Shown: positions 17,129 to 26,080 of the stretch, one piece after another | Layout: each line of letters opens with the position of its first letter | How positions within the stretch are numbered: position 1 is the stretch's first letter | NCBI GenBank assembly: GCA_963789015.1 | Contig: CAWBIU010000002.1 | Span: 124,001 to 188,000 of the forward strand | From: JAOPZW01 sp963789015 | GTDB lineage: Bacteria; Actinomycetota; Thermoleophilia; Solirubrobacterales; Solirubrobacteraceae | DNA: 64,000 bases | Direction: 5' to 3' | Notes under the pieces: model-generated | The model's input: only the letters and a program-made list of their open reading frames with translations | Databases searched by the model: none | What the model was told of the DNA's origin: nothing | Program-made: the position numbers and the translations under genes

Positions 17129-18288
17129 ACGGCGCTCGGTCGTCGCGGCCGCTGCTGGTGGCCTCGGCCGGCATCGGCGTGGTCGGGGCGAGCTATGGCA
17201 TGGCTCGCTACGGCTTCGGCCTGCTCGCCCCGGACATCAGCGCGACGTTCCACCTCGGCCATCGGTCGATCGGGCTGCTCGCGGCCGCCTCGTACGTCGC
17301 GTACGTGGCGACGTCGGTCACCGCCGGCGCGCTCACGGTCCGGGTCGGGCCGCGGACCGTCGTGGGGGCCGGTGGCGTGTGCGCCGTCGTGGGGATGGTC
17401 GTCGCCGGCACGGCCGCGCATCCGGGCGCGCTGTTCGCCGGGCTCCTGGTGGCGGGTGCGAGTGCCGGGCTGGTCTTCCCGCCGTTCTCCGACGTCGTGT
17501 CCGCGTCACTGGCGCCGAACCGCCGCGCTCGGGTCCTCGCCGCCATCAGCTCCGGCACCGGCTGGGGCGTCGCGCTCGCGGCGCCGATCGCCCTGCTCGC
17601 CGCCGGGAGCTGGCGGACGGCCTGGCTGCTGTTCGCGGTGGCAGCCGCGCTCGCCACCGCCTGGGCGATCACCGTGCTGCCGGGCCGTCGGGGGCCTGCC
17701 GCCCGCGGCGAGGTGGTGCGGCTGAGCCGGAGCTGGTTTCTGTGCCCGCGCTCCTCTCCGCTGCTGACGGGCGCGCTGCTCGTCGGGCTTGCCAGCTCGG
17801 TGTACTGGACCTTCGCCGTCGAGCACCTCCAGCGGCCGGGCGGGCTCTCGACGGTCCAGAGCCAGATCGTCCTGGCCGTCGTCGGGCTCGCCAGCGTGGG
17901 CGGGAGCGCCGGCGCCGACGTCGTCGGGCGCCTCGGCGCACGCGGGGCCTTCACGCTCGCCGCCGGCGCCGAGGCCGCCTCGCTGCTGCTGCTCGGCCTT
18001 GCGCCGGGGACGCCGGCGACCGGCCTCGCCTCCGCCGTGCTGTTCGGCGTCGCGTACAACACGATCGTCGCCGTCCAGGTCATCTGGAGCGCGCACGTCT
18101 TCGCGTCCCGGCCCTCGGCCGGGCTCGCCGCGGTCATGGTGATGCAGGCCATCGGACTGCTCGTCGGCGCACCGCTCTTCGGCGCCGTCGCCGACGGCAC
18201 CGGCCTGGCCGCCGTCTTCGTCGCCGGCGCCGCCCTGCTGACGGGCGCCGCTGCCTTCGCGCCGCCGCGACAGGTCGCGGGGAGATGA
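17125..18288 (+). CDS. MFS transporter (YbfB/YjiJ-like)
   Basis: A 387-residue membrane protein with about 12 hydrophobic segments and the usual major facilitator layout of two six-helix halves. The opening GVVGASYGMARYGFGLLAPD resembles the YbfB/YjiJ group of putative exporters. The ATG at 17125 overlaps the MarR stop, so the two form one operon, presumably an efflux system controlled by the MarR protein. The cargo cannot be told from sequence. The 3' end is followed after a few bases by the truncated methyltransferase remnant on the other strand. Confidence 0.87.
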   Translation: MNGARSSRPLLVASAGIGVVGASYGMARYGFGLLAPDISATFHLGHRSIGLLAAASYVAYVATSVTAGALTVRVGPRTVVGAGGVCAVVGMVVAGTAAHPGALFAGLLVAGASAGLVFPPFSDVVSASLAPNRRARVLAAISSGTGWGVALAAPIALLAAGSWRTAWLLFAVAAALATAWAITVLPGRRGPAARGEVVRLSRSWFLCPRSSPLLTGALLVGLASSVYWTFAVEHLQRPGGLSTVQSQIVLAVVGLASVGGSAGADVVGRLGARGAFTLAAGAEAASLLLLGLAPGTPATGLASAVLFGVAYNTIVAVQVIWSAHVFASRPSAGLAAVMVMQAIGLLVGAPLFGAVADGTGLAAVFVAGAALLTGAAAFAPPRQVAGR

Positions 18289-18289
18289 G

Positions 18290-18680
18290 ACACGCTTGGG
18301 GTCGCCGACCGTGACGTCCTTGAGGACCAGTCCGCGGCGCGAGATGCGTACGGCCTCTCGGACAGCTCGACCGGCGTCTCGGTGTGGTGCAGTACGTCGA
18401 CGATCATCGCGACGTCGACCGCGTCGTCGTCGAGCGGGATCGTCGTACCGTCGAACGCTCGCACCGGGATGTGCGCCCGCCGCGCACGCCGACGTCCATG
18501 CCCGTGATCTGGAGGCCGGGCCGCTGCTTCATGACGAGCGCGTCGATGTAGCAGTCGCCACAGCCGATGTCGAGCACGGTGCCCTCGTCGGGCAGGAGGT
18601 CCGCGAGACCCGCGCTGATCACCCGGGCACGGCGGCCGTGCACCCACGCTCGTGGATTTCGTAGTCCCCACTGCGTTCTG
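18290..18680 (-). pseudogene. Truncated, frameshifted SAM methyltransferase
   Basis: In three frames one can read WGLRNPRAWVHGRRARVISA, then VLDIGCGDCYIDALVMKQRP (the SAM-binding motif I), IPVRAFDGTTIPLDDDAVDV and MIVDVLHHTETPVELSE, then RGLVLKDVTVGDPK. This is a class I methyltransferase of about 130 residues, where relatives usually have 200 or more. The C-terminal part is missing and the reading runs out against the MFS gene end. At least two frameshifts are needed. It is the last member of the decayed glycosylation island. Confidence 0.72.
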
Positions 18681-18681
18681 G

Positions 18682-19378
18682 TTAGCGCGCCCGCACAGCC
18701 AGCGCCAGGTACTGGCCGCCGAGCGGGATCCTGGCCAGGCGGCGCTCGAGCGGCCGCAGCGCGCGCAGCGCGCGCGGGAAGAAGAAGAGGAAGTCGGTCG
18801 CGACGGGCTCGAAGCCCGCGGCGCGGACCGTCCGGCGTGCGACCGGCGGCGTTAGCGTGACGGCCTCGCGGTCGACGGGATCCGCACATCACGAGCCGGG
18901 TGCCCGGGTTCCATGGGTTGTTCTCGAAGAGGGCGAACACGCCGCCCGGGCGCAGCGCGCCGGATCGCCTCGAGCGCCGCGGGCGCTCGTCGGGCGCGAT
19001 GTGGTGGAACACGCCGTTGCAGTAGGCGACGTCCACCGACCCGTCCTCGATCGGCTCGGTGAGCGGTACGAACGCGCCCGGTGCGAGCCGTGCTCGCGGC
19101 GGGCGACCTCCAGCGACTCCGGCGAATTGTCCGTGCCGACGAGGCGCTGCGCGCCAGGGAGCCCGAGGAGGTAGGGGGTCGTCGACCCTGTCCCGCAGCC
19201 GAAGTCGAGGATCGTAGTGGACGAGCGCCGCTGCTGCGCGAGGCGTCGCGAGCCAGAGCGACGCGCTCGCGCGCGAAGTACGACGAGTCCTCCCTGCGAG
19301 CGCGAGGCCGCGCTGCAGCGTCGCCTCGTAGCCCTCCGCGTAGGCGTCGAAGGTCGGTGTCCCGGGATCGCAGCTCAT
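18682..19378 (-). pseudogene. Frameshifted SAM-dependent methyltransferase
   Basis: Starts MSCDPGTPTFDAYAEGYEAT (ATG overlapping the upstream glycosyltransferase stop) and ends YLALAVRAR at a TAA. Between them, in shifting frames, come a glycine-rich SAM motif, FVPLTEPIEDGSVDVAYCNG, VFHHIAPDERP and GGVFALFENNPWNPGTRLVM. These are typical of class I methyltransferases acting on lipids, sugars or small metabolites. About 232 residues once several indels are corrected. As sequenced no full-length product can be made. Coupling to a membrane GT2 gene suggests modification of a surface glycolipid. Confidence 0.72.
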
Positions 19379-20463
19379 CGCCGCGCGACCGCCAGGATGC
19401 TGATGAAGAACGACGAGAGCAGCGTCTCGAACCCGAGGGCGGTGAGCGTGACCCCGGGGATGACGAGCCGCATCGTGTCCGTGTAGTCGAGCCTGCCGAA
19501 GTCGCGCACGCGCCACTCATTGACCGCGAGCCGAGCAGGATGAGGCCGGCCACGATGGCGATCGCCGCGATGACCAGTGCTTTCTCGAGGGTGACGATGC
19601 GGCTCAGGCGTTCGAGTCGCCGATCGGGGGGCAGCAGCCCTTCGCTGATCGGCGAAGACCTTCGTGAAGACCGCGAACAGGATCGGACTGATAGCCGCAG
19701 ATCACCGCGAGGCTGGCGAAGAGCAGCGTGTGCGCATCGAAAGTCGACGCCGAGCGACCTGGACCGCGGGCAGCGCCAGCGCGTAGCCGAGCAGACCGAT
19801 CAGCGATCAACAGAAGGCCGGGCACCAGGAACAGCCAGCGCGGGCTGTAGAGGAGGAAGAAGCGCAGCGTGCGCCAGCCGTCGCGGAAGGTGCGCAGGTG
19901 CGGCTTGTGCGCCTTGCGGCCGTCGGGGTGCAGCGTGATCGGGAACCTCGGCTATGCGCGCCGGTGCAGGCTCGACTTGATGATCATCTCGGTCGCGAAC
20001 TCCATGCCCGTGCAGCGCTGGTCGAGGGTCTGGTAGAGCTTCTTGGTGAACGCCGCGCAGGCCGCAGTACACGTCGTGGATCGGCGCGTGGAACCAGCGG
20101 CGCGCCATCGACGAGAACAGCGGGTTGCCCCAGCGGCGGTGCAGCATCGGCATCGCGCCCGGGAAGCACGCTGGCCGCCGCCGCGCTCGAGGCGGCAACC
20201 CTGCACGAGATCGTGGCCCTCGCGCAGCTTGTCGACGAACTTGCGGCAGCTCGAGGAAGTCGTAGCGAGTCGTCGGCGTCTCCCATGAGGACGTACGCCC
20301 GCGCGCGGCGGCGATGCCACCCATGAGCGCGTTGCCGTAGCCGCGCTCGCCGCGACCGGCACGACGCGGGCGCCAAGCCCGGTCGCGATGGCCTGCGAGC
20401 GTCGTTGCCGAGCGAAACGTCCCGTACGGCGCACACCGCGATCGACAGGCCGCGCTGGATGTC
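19375..20463 (-). pseudogene. Frameshifted, N-terminally truncated GT2 glycosyltransferase with membrane tail
   Basis: Once indels are allowed the gene reads SQAIATGLGARVVPV, GYGNALMGGIAAARG, DADDSYDFLELPQFVDKL, MPMLHRRWGNPLFSSMARR, DVYCGLRGFTKKLY and RTLRFFLLYSPRWLFLVPG, then four membrane helices ending TALGFETLLSSFFISILAVA. This is the polyprenol-phosphate mannosyl/glucosyl transferase layout. The usual first 40 or so residues (the nucleotide-sugar strand before VDN) are missing and the gene stops abruptly at the sigma factor end. Missing ends plus many frameshifts point to a pseudogene. Confidence 0.75.
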
Positions 20464-20464
20464 G

Positions 20465-21190
20465 TCAGCGCGGCGCCACTCGCGCGACCGTGCGCACCCG
20501 CTCGATCGCCTGACGCAGGATCCGCGAGACCTGCATCTGGCTCAGGCCGACCCGCTCGCCGATCTCGGCCTGCGTGAGGTCCTCCTCGAAGCGCAGCCGC
20601 ACGATCTCGCGCTCGCGGGCCGTCAGGCATCGCAGCAGCGCGTCGAGGGTGGCGCGCTGCTCCGCCTGCTCGTAGCCCGCCTCGGCCACGCCGACCGCGT
20701 CGCCCGCCGTCTCGCCGCTCTCCTCGTCGTGCGCGAGCGGCACGTCGAGCGACGTGGCGCGCTGCGCGCTCGCCGCCTGGAGCGCGTCGAGGACGTCCTC
20801 CTCGGTCGCGCCCACGGCGCGGGCGACGGCCTCGATCGAGGGGCGGCGGCCGTGCTCGTCGGCTAGGCCCTCCACGGCGCGCTCGGCGCGAAGCGCCAGG
20901 TCCTGGAGGTCGCGGGGGACGTGGACCGACCACGTCCGGTCGCGGAAGTGGCGCTTGATCTCGCCGGTCATGGTGGGCACGGCGAAGCTCGAGAACGCGA
21001 CGCCGCGCTGGCCGTCGAAGCGGTCGGCGGCCTTGACGAGCGCGAAGCACGCCACCTGGAAGATGTCGTCGTACGGCTCGTCGCCGCGGCGGTAGCGCGC
21101 CGCCACCGAGCGGGCGAGCGGGAGGAAGCGCTCCACGATCGCATCGCGGTCGGGTGCGGCCGCCGGGCGTGTCTGTGGCGTTGCGGCCAT
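20465..21190 (-). CDS. SigB/SigF-type RNA polymerase sigma factor
   Basis: A 241-residue sigma-70 family protein of the SigB/SigF/SigG group. Region 2 includes DDIFQVACFALVKAADRFD and FSSFAVPTMTGEIKRHFRD, region 3 follows (RPSIEAVARAVGATEEDV), and region 4 is the HTH LTQAEIGERVGLSQMQVSRI. The start at 21190 (MAATPQTRP) is preferred over the in-frame ATG at 21400 because the first 70 residues of the longer form lack family features and GGGAGG precedes 21190. Such factors run general stress or developmental genes and are controlled by anti-sigma and SpoIIE-type phosphatases; one of the latter lies at 15-16.5 kb. Divergent from the LigD gene. Confidence 0.92.
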   Translation of the reverse strand: MAATPQTRPAAAPDRDAIVERFLPLARSVAARYRRGDEPYDDIFQVACFALVKAADRFDGQRGVAFSSFAVPTMTGEIKRHFRDRTWSVHVPRDLQDLALRAERAVEGLADEHGRRPSIEAVARAVGATEEDVLDALQAASAQRATSLDVPLAHDEESGETAGDAVGVAEAGYEQAEQRATLDALLRCLTAREREIVRLRFEEDLTQAEIGERVGLSQMQVSRILRQAIERVRTVARVAPR

Positions 21191-21275
21191 CGTGCGGCGA
21201 CCCTCCCGGAGCCGGCCGCCCGTGGCCACTCGCCATGTCCCGGCGCATACGTCGAGGGGCGGACATACTCCGGGG

Positions 21276-22470
21276 ATGGCGCGATCCGAGGAGACCACGG
21301 TCGACGCGGACGGGCGGGAGGTGCGCGTGACGAGCGCCGATCGCGTGATCTTCCCGGCCACCGACGGCTCGGCCCCGGTGACCAAGCTCGACGTCGTCAA
21401 CTACTACCTCGCCGTCGGCGACGGCATCATGCGCGCGCTCGCCCGCCGTCCCACGACGCTCGAGCGCTGGCCGAAGGGCGTGCACCCCGGGATCGTCGTC
21501 TCGACCCGAGAGCGCGGCGGCGGCGACGCCTTCTTCCAGAAGCGCATCCCGCGCGGGGCGCCGGACTACGTCGAGACGGCGCGGATCGAGTTCCCGTCCG
21601 GCCGCCATGCCGACGAGATCTGCCCCACCGAGCTGGCGGTCGTCGGCTGGGCGGCGCAGATGGGCACGATCACCTTCCACCCGTGGCCGGTCCGCGGCGA
21701 CGACGTCGACCATCCCGACGAGCTGCGGCTCGACCTCGACCCGCAGCCGGGCACCGACTTCGCCGACGCCGTGCGCGTCGCCGCCGAGGCGCGGGCGCTG
21801 CTCGAGGACCTGGGCCTCACCGGCTTCCCGAAGACCTCGGGCGGACGCGGCGTGCACATCTACGTCCGGATCGAGCCGCGCTGGACGTTCACCGAGGTCC
21901 GCCACGCGGCGATCGCCTTCGGGCGCGAGCTCGAACGGCGCCTGCCCGGGCGAGGTGACCACGAACTGGTGGAAGGAGGAGCGCGGCGAGCGCATCTTCG
22001 TCGACTACAACCAGAACGCCCGCGATCGCACCATCGCCTCGGCCTACAGCGTCCGGCCCAAGCCCGGCGCGCCGGTCTCCGCGCCGGTCACCTGGGACGA
22101 GCTCGCCGAGGTCCAGCCCGAGGACTTCACCGTCGCCACGATGCCCGCCCGCTTCGCCGAGGTGGGCGATCGCCACGCGGGCATCGACGACGCCGCCCAC
22201 TCGCTGCAGCCGCTGCTCGACATCTACGAGCGCGACGAGGAGGCCGGGCGCGGCGACATGCCCTATCCGCCGGACTACCCGAAGATGCCGGGCGAGCCGA
22301 AGCGCGTTCAGCCCTCTCGCGACCGCGACCGCGACGCGGGAATGACGCGCCGCCCGCGGGTCAGGGGGCCTGCGGGAGCTTCTTCGAGCCGCGGCGCGCC
22401 GCCGGGGCGGAGGGCGGTGGGACGACGGGCCCGATGTCTCCGTCCGGCGCCTCGTCGAGGTCGACGATGA
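21276..22470 (+). pseudogene. ligD: LigD-type DNA polymerase (primase-polymerase) with one frameshift
   Basis: Archaeo-eukaryotic primase-type polymerase domain of the LigD family, used in non-homologous end joining. Seen are KLDVVNYYLAVGDGIMRAL, FFQKRIPRGAPDYVET, the catalytic LRLDLDPQPGTDF (two metal-binding aspartates) and the histidine-bearing KTSGGRGVHIYVRI. At about 21950 the frame shifts in the run CCCGGGCGAGG; the rest reads VTTNWWKEERGERIFVDYNQ and ends with a polar tail. The family end is near 22330, so the open frame to 22470 probably includes non-coding read-through over the exonuclease 3' end. A single indel in a GC run looks like a sequencing error. No Ku gene is in the window. 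Confidence 0.82.
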
Positions 22471-23224
22471 CGGGTGCGTGGTCGCTCGGCCCGCGGCCCT
22501 TGCGCGCCTGCCGGTCGACCCATGCCGCCCGCACGCGCTCGGCGACCGGCGCCCCGGCCAGCACCAGGTCGATCCGCATCCCGAGGTCCTGGTGGAACAT
22601 CCCGGCGCGGTAGTCCCAGTAGGTGAAGACGCGCTCGTCCGGCCAGTGGTCGCGCACGACGTCGCGCAGCCCGACCGCCTGCAGCTCGGCGAGCGCCGTC
22701 CGCTCGGGCGCCGTGACGTGCGTCTGGCCGACGTACGCCTCGGGGTCGAAGACGTCCTCGTCGGTGGGAGCGATGTTCATGTCGCCGCAGACGATCGTCG
22801 CCTCCGGGCCGGCGGCGACGACCTCGCGCAGCGAGGTCATCCAGGCGAGTTTGTACTGGTAGTGGTCGGAGTCGGGGACGCGCCCGTTCGGCACGTACAC
22901 CGACACCACCCGGATCCCGCCGCACGTCGCGGACACCGCACGCGCCTCGGGATGGGGGAAGCCCGGCGAGCCCTCGAGCCCGGCGACCACGTCGTCGAGC
23001 CCGACCCGCGAGAGGATCGCCACCCCGTTCCAGGTCGGCTCGCCGTGGAGCGCGACCTCGTAGCCCCGGCCCGTCAGCTCGTCGCCGAGCAGCTCGGTGA
23101 ACGCGTCGTCGGCGAGCTTGGTCTCCTGGAGGCAGACCACGTCGGGCCGGCGCTCGTCCAGCCACGGCAGGAGCCGCGGCACGCGCTGCTTGACCGAGTT
23201 CACGTTCCACGTCGCGATCCGCAC
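22361..23224 (-). CDS. xth: Exodeoxyribonuclease III (Xth family)
   Basis: A 287-residue AP endonuclease/3'-exonuclease of base excision repair. The GTG at 23224 begins RIATWNVNSVKQRVPRLLPW, and the active site is complete: CLQETKL, GDMNIAPTDEDVFDP, WDYRAGMFHQDLGMRIDLVL and GPSDHAPV. A short basic tail (ARRGSKKLPQAP) follows the catalytic domain. An open frame continues upstream but carries no family sequence. Convergent with the LigD polymerase gene, giving a small DNA repair pair. Confidence 0.94.
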   Translation of the reverse strand: MRIATWNVNSVKQRVPRLLPWLDERRPDVVCLQETKLADDAFTELLGDELTGRGYEVALHGEPTWNGVAILSRVGLDDVVAGLEGSPGFPHPEARAVSATCGGIRVVSVYVPNGRVPDSDHYQYKLAWMTSLREVVAAGPEATIVCGDMNIAPTDEDVFDPEAYVGQTHVTAPERTALAELQAVGLRDVVRDHWPDERVFTYWDYRAGMFHQDLGMRIDLVLAGAPVAERVRAAWVDRQARKGRGPSDHAPVIVDLDEAPDGDIGPVVPPPSAPAARRGSKKLPQAP

Positions 23225-23256
23225 GGTCCCCACGCTACCGGCGCGCGCTGCGGGCC

Positions 23257-23826
23257 TCAGGGCTCGAGCGCAGCCTGCGAGGCCTCGGGCAGGGCGATCA
23301 CCGAGGCGTTGGGGACCTCGAGCTCGCGCCACGCGGCCAGGCCGCGCGGATGGCCGAGCGCCAGGGCGCAGCGGATCGTGCCGTGGTGGCAGACGACGAG
23401 GGCGGGCGAGGCGCGCGCGGCGATCTCCGACAGCGCGGCGCGCACGCGCTCCTGGTGCTCGCGCAGCGACTCGCCGCCGGGGTAGCGGAAGCGCTCGGGC
23501 GCACGACGCAGGAGCCGGTAGCGCGCCGGGTCGCGTGCCCGGGCCTCGTCGCGCGGGCGCGCCTGCCAGCGACCGGCGTCGGTCTCGGCCAGGCGCGGGT
23601 CGGTCACGGGCCGCAGCCCGGCGGCCGCGGCGACGGTCTCCGCCGTCTGCACGGCGCGCCGCAGCGGGCTCGTGTACAGGCGCGCGAGCCCGCGGTCGCG
23701 GACCTCGGCGGCGAGCGCCCGGGCCTGCGCGAGCCCCGTGGCGTTCAGCGGGACGTCCCACTGGCCCACGAAGAAGCCCCCGCCGTTGGCGTCGGTCCGC
23801 CCGTGGCGTGCCAGCAGGATCTCCAT
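23257..23826 (-). CDS. Histidine phosphatase family protein (phosphoglycerate mutase-like)
   Basis: A 189-residue enzyme of the histidine phosphatase superfamily. The catalytic RHG is in LLARHGRTDANGG at the very start, the second histidine is in VVCHHGTIRCAL (about residue 143), and conserved arginines lie in LYTSPLRRAVQTAE. Substrates in this family range from sugar phosphates to cobalamin precursors and cannot be chosen here. It is transcribed in the same direction as exonuclease III, 32 bases before it, and diverges from the APC permease. Confidence 0.9.
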   Translation of the reverse strand: MEILLARHGRTDANGGGFFVGQWDVPLNATGLAQARALAAEVRDRGLARLYTSPLRRAVQTAETVAAAAGLRPVTDPRLAETDAGRWQARPRDEARARDPARYRLLRRAPERFRYPGGESLREHQERVRAALSEIAARASPALVVCHHGTIRCALALGHPRGLAAWRELEVPNASVIALPEASQAALEP

Positions 23827-23919
23827 CCGAGGCAGGCTGGCACGGACCGGGTCGCGGTCGCGATCGTCGGATGGTCCTAGGACGTCGCCCGATGTACGCG
23901 CTCACCGGGCGAGGGGCAA

Positions 23920-23934
23920 TGGCGCAGTGCGCCA
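23920..23934. promoter_or_regulatory. Palindrome in the divergent gap before the APC permease
   Basis: TGGCGCA-G-TGCGCCA is a perfect inverted repeat with 7-base arms in the 239-base gap between the phosphatase gene and the permease gene. Its size and symmetry suit an operator for a dimeric regulator, or it could form a small RNA hairpin in a leader. No regulator gene is adjacent. I found no recognisable riboswitch in this gap. Confidence 0.4.
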
Positions 23935-24004
23935 CCTTTCCAGCGCTTCTCGTGTCCGGACCCACATATTTCGGTTCCCTTCGGTGGGCTCCGTACCGCC
24001 GGCC

Positions 24005-24033
24005 TTGACCGCGATCGCGGACAGGAGTAGATG
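24005..24033 (+). promoter_or_regulatory. Sigma-70-like promoter for the APC permease operon
   Basis: TTGACC (24005-24010), 17 bases, then TAGATG (24028-24033) fit a primary sigma promoter with standard spacing. It would leave a leader of about 25 bases carrying the strong ribosome site GGAGGAGAGAG before the ATG at 24066. This is unlike the leaderless GATGGC-type promoters seen further right. Confidence 0.45.
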
Positions 24034-24065
24034 GGCCGGTCGCGGGATCGGATCGGAGGAGAGAG

Positions 24066-25616
24066 ATGTCGACGACGGACCGACCGGGCGCGGAGACGGG
24101 CACCTCCGACGCGCTCGACTACGAGGGCGGCGGGCTCGCCCAGGAGACGAACTGGTGGGGCGCGTTCGTCATCGGGCTCGCGGGCACGATCCTCGTCACC
24201 GGCATCGCGCCGGTGATGGTGACGACGCTCGGCGCGGCGTCGATCCCGCTGATCGTCTTCCTCACGATCGTCGGGTATCTGCTGTGCCTGCTGCTCGCCG
24301 AGCTGTCGGCGATGATGCCCGAGCGCACCGGCGGGGCGCCGTCCTACGCCTATCCGGCGTACCGCGAGAAATGGCCTCGGCTGGCCAAGCACATCAACGG
24401 CGTGACGTCGTGGATGTACTGGCTGGGGTGGTTCCCGGTGGCGCCGCTGAACATGATCCTGGCGTCGTTCTACCTGGCCGACCGCTTCGGGCTGGACACG
24501 GAGTCCGGCTTCACGCCGATCAACACGCCGATCGCCTGGTGGACGCTGGCCATCGCGATCGTCGGCATCCTGCTCTTCTTCATCCCGGCCTACCTGGGGA
24601 TCCGGATCGGGGCCGGCTTCGCGACGGTGCTCGGCATCATCTCGATGGTCCCGCTGACCTTCCTGGCCGTTGCCTTCCTGTTCACCGGCGACGCCGACTG
24701 GGGGCAGCTCTCGGGCTTCAAGCAGCTCGACGGCTCGGGCTTCTTCACCGGCCTCGACGGGACCGGCTGGTTCACCCTCTACTGCGGCTACGCGTTCCTG
24801 CTGACCTGGAACGTGATCGCCATGGAGGCGGCCGCCTGTTACATCGGCGAGACGCGCGACCCGTCGCGTGACGCGAAGATCGCCATGAACCTCGAGGGCG
24901 GCTTCGGCCTGTTGATCTACACGCTGATCCCGATCGCCTTCATCACCGTGCTCGGCGCCGGCGCGCTCTCCAACCCCGACCTCGTCGACCCCAACACGAT
25001 CTTCGTCACGTTCGCGGGCAAGATCTTCGGGACCGGCGGCGAGCTGCTGAACTGGCTGATCGCCGGCATGCTCATCGTCGCCCTCATGCTGTCGGCGCTC
25101 AACGCGATCATGGGCTGCGCGCGCTCCCTGCACCAGATGTCGGTCGACGGCCAGTTCCCGCGCTTCTTCCAGCGCATCAACCGGCACGGCGTGCCGGCCC
25201 GCGCGATGGGCTTCAACGTCGTCGCCTCGCTGCTCGTCGTCCTGCTCGGCGGCGCGGTCGAGATCTACACGTTCTCGAACGTCGGCTACACCGGCTCGTT
25301 CCTGACCGTGCTCGTCGGCTACTACCTGCTGCGCAGGTACCGCCCGAACGTGCAGCGGCCGGTGCGCCTGCCCGAGTTCATGAAGTACGTGGCGCTCGCC
25401 ATGGCCGGCCTCCTCGGCTTCATCTGGCTGTACGGCGGCATCAGCTACGCGCGCATCGGCGACACCGAGATCTACTACTTCCTCGGCTGGCTCGTGGCGC
25501 TCGCCTACGTGCCGTTCTACCTGTACCGGACGCGCGTCGAGGACAAGCGCCTCGGGGTCGAGCCCGAGGAGCCCGAGCCCGCAGTCCTGCCCGGAGCCGA
25601 GACATCGACGGAGTGA
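24066..25616 (+). CDS. APC-superfamily amino acid/amine permease
   Basis: A 516-residue permease with about 12 membrane segments. The APC signature lies in the first helices (GLAGTILVTGIAPVMVTT, then ELSAMMPERTGGAPSYAYPA). A large extracellular loop around residues 205-235 (DWGQLSGFKQLDGSGFF) precedes a core reading LTWNVIAMEAAACYIGETRD. A strong ribosome site precedes the ATG. Substrate is likely an amino acid or amine. It is followed with a 4-base overlap by a UspA-like gene and then by a cNMP/CBS/nucleotidyltransferase protein, so transport seems to be tied to a regulatory pair. Confidence 0.87.
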   Translation: MSTTDRPGAETGTSDALDYEGGGLAQETNWWGAFVIGLAGTILVTGIAPVMVTTLGAASIPLIVFLTIVGYLLCLLLAELSAMMPERTGGAPSYAYPAYREKWPRLAKHINGVTSWMYWLGWFPVAPLNMILASFYLADRFGLDTESGFTPINTPIAWWTLAIAIVGILLFFIPAYLGIRIGAGFATVLGIISMVPLTFLAVAFLFTGDADWGQLSGFKQLDGSGFFTGLDGTGWFTLYCGYAFLLTWNVIAMEAAACYIGETRDPSRDAKIAMNLEGGFGLLIYTLIPIAFITVLGAGALSNPDLVDPNTIFVTFAGKIFGTGGELLNWLIAGMLIVALMLSALNAIMGCARSLHQMSVDGQFPRFFQRINRHGVPARAMGFNVVASLLVVLLGGAVEIYTFSNVGYTGSFLTVLVGYYLLRRYRPNVQRPVRLPEFMKYVALAMAGLLGFIWLYGGISYARIGDTEIYYFLGWLVALAYVPFYLYRTRVEDKRLGVEPEEPEPAVLPGAETSTE

Positions 25617-26080
25617 CGCCCGACCCCGGCGAGCTGGCCGTCCGTGCGGTCCTACTCGCCTCGGAGGACCGCGAGATCCCCAAGGCGGCCGTCGACCTCG
25701 CCGCGAAGATCGCGGCCCACTCCGACGCGCCGGTCCACGTCTTCACGATCGCCCGCATCTGGGGGACGACGTTCGGCTTCCCCAACCCGGGCCTGTTCCC
25801 GAGCCGCCGCGAGTGGGCCGACCAGCGGCGCAACGTCGAGCGCGCCATCAAGCGGCTCGAGCGCAAGGGCGTCACGGCCGACGGCCGCGTGATCGGCACG
25901 CGCGCCGGAGCCAAGCGGATCGTCGCCGAGGCCCGCCGCCTGGACTGCGACGCGATCGTCATGGGAGCCGACCCGCCGCGCAGCCGCGTGCGGGGCGACT
26001 TCATGTGGTCCCAGGAGCCCTACCGCGTGCGGCGCCGCGCGCGGATCCCGGTCTTCCTCGTGGTGGACGGCGCGCGCTGA
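25613..26080 (+). CDS. UspA-like protein
   Basis: A 155-residue protein with a universal stress protein-like fold: strand AVLLASEDREIPKAAVDLAA, helix AKRIVAEARRLDCDAIVMGA and final strand ARIPVFLVV. The ATP-binding glycine motif of typical UspA is not kept (PPRSRVRGDFMWSQEPYRV in its place), so it may not bind ATP. It uses a GTG start that overlaps the permease stop (GTGA). Pairing of a UspA domain with a permease is common and often serves to regulate the transporter. Confidence 0.75.
   Translation: MTPDPGELAVRAVLLASEDREIPKAAVDLAAKIAAHSDAPVHVFTIARIWGTTFGFPNPGLFPSRREWADQRRNVERAIKRLERKGVTADGRVIGTRAGAKRIVAEARRLDCDAIVMGADPPRSRVRGDFMWSQEPYRVRRRARIPVFLVVDGAR

Noticed and set aside
23880..24000. 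Possible riboswitch before the APC permease (guanidine or similar)
   Set aside because: Hairpin-like pieces exist, but I could not match the conserved core of any riboswitch class.
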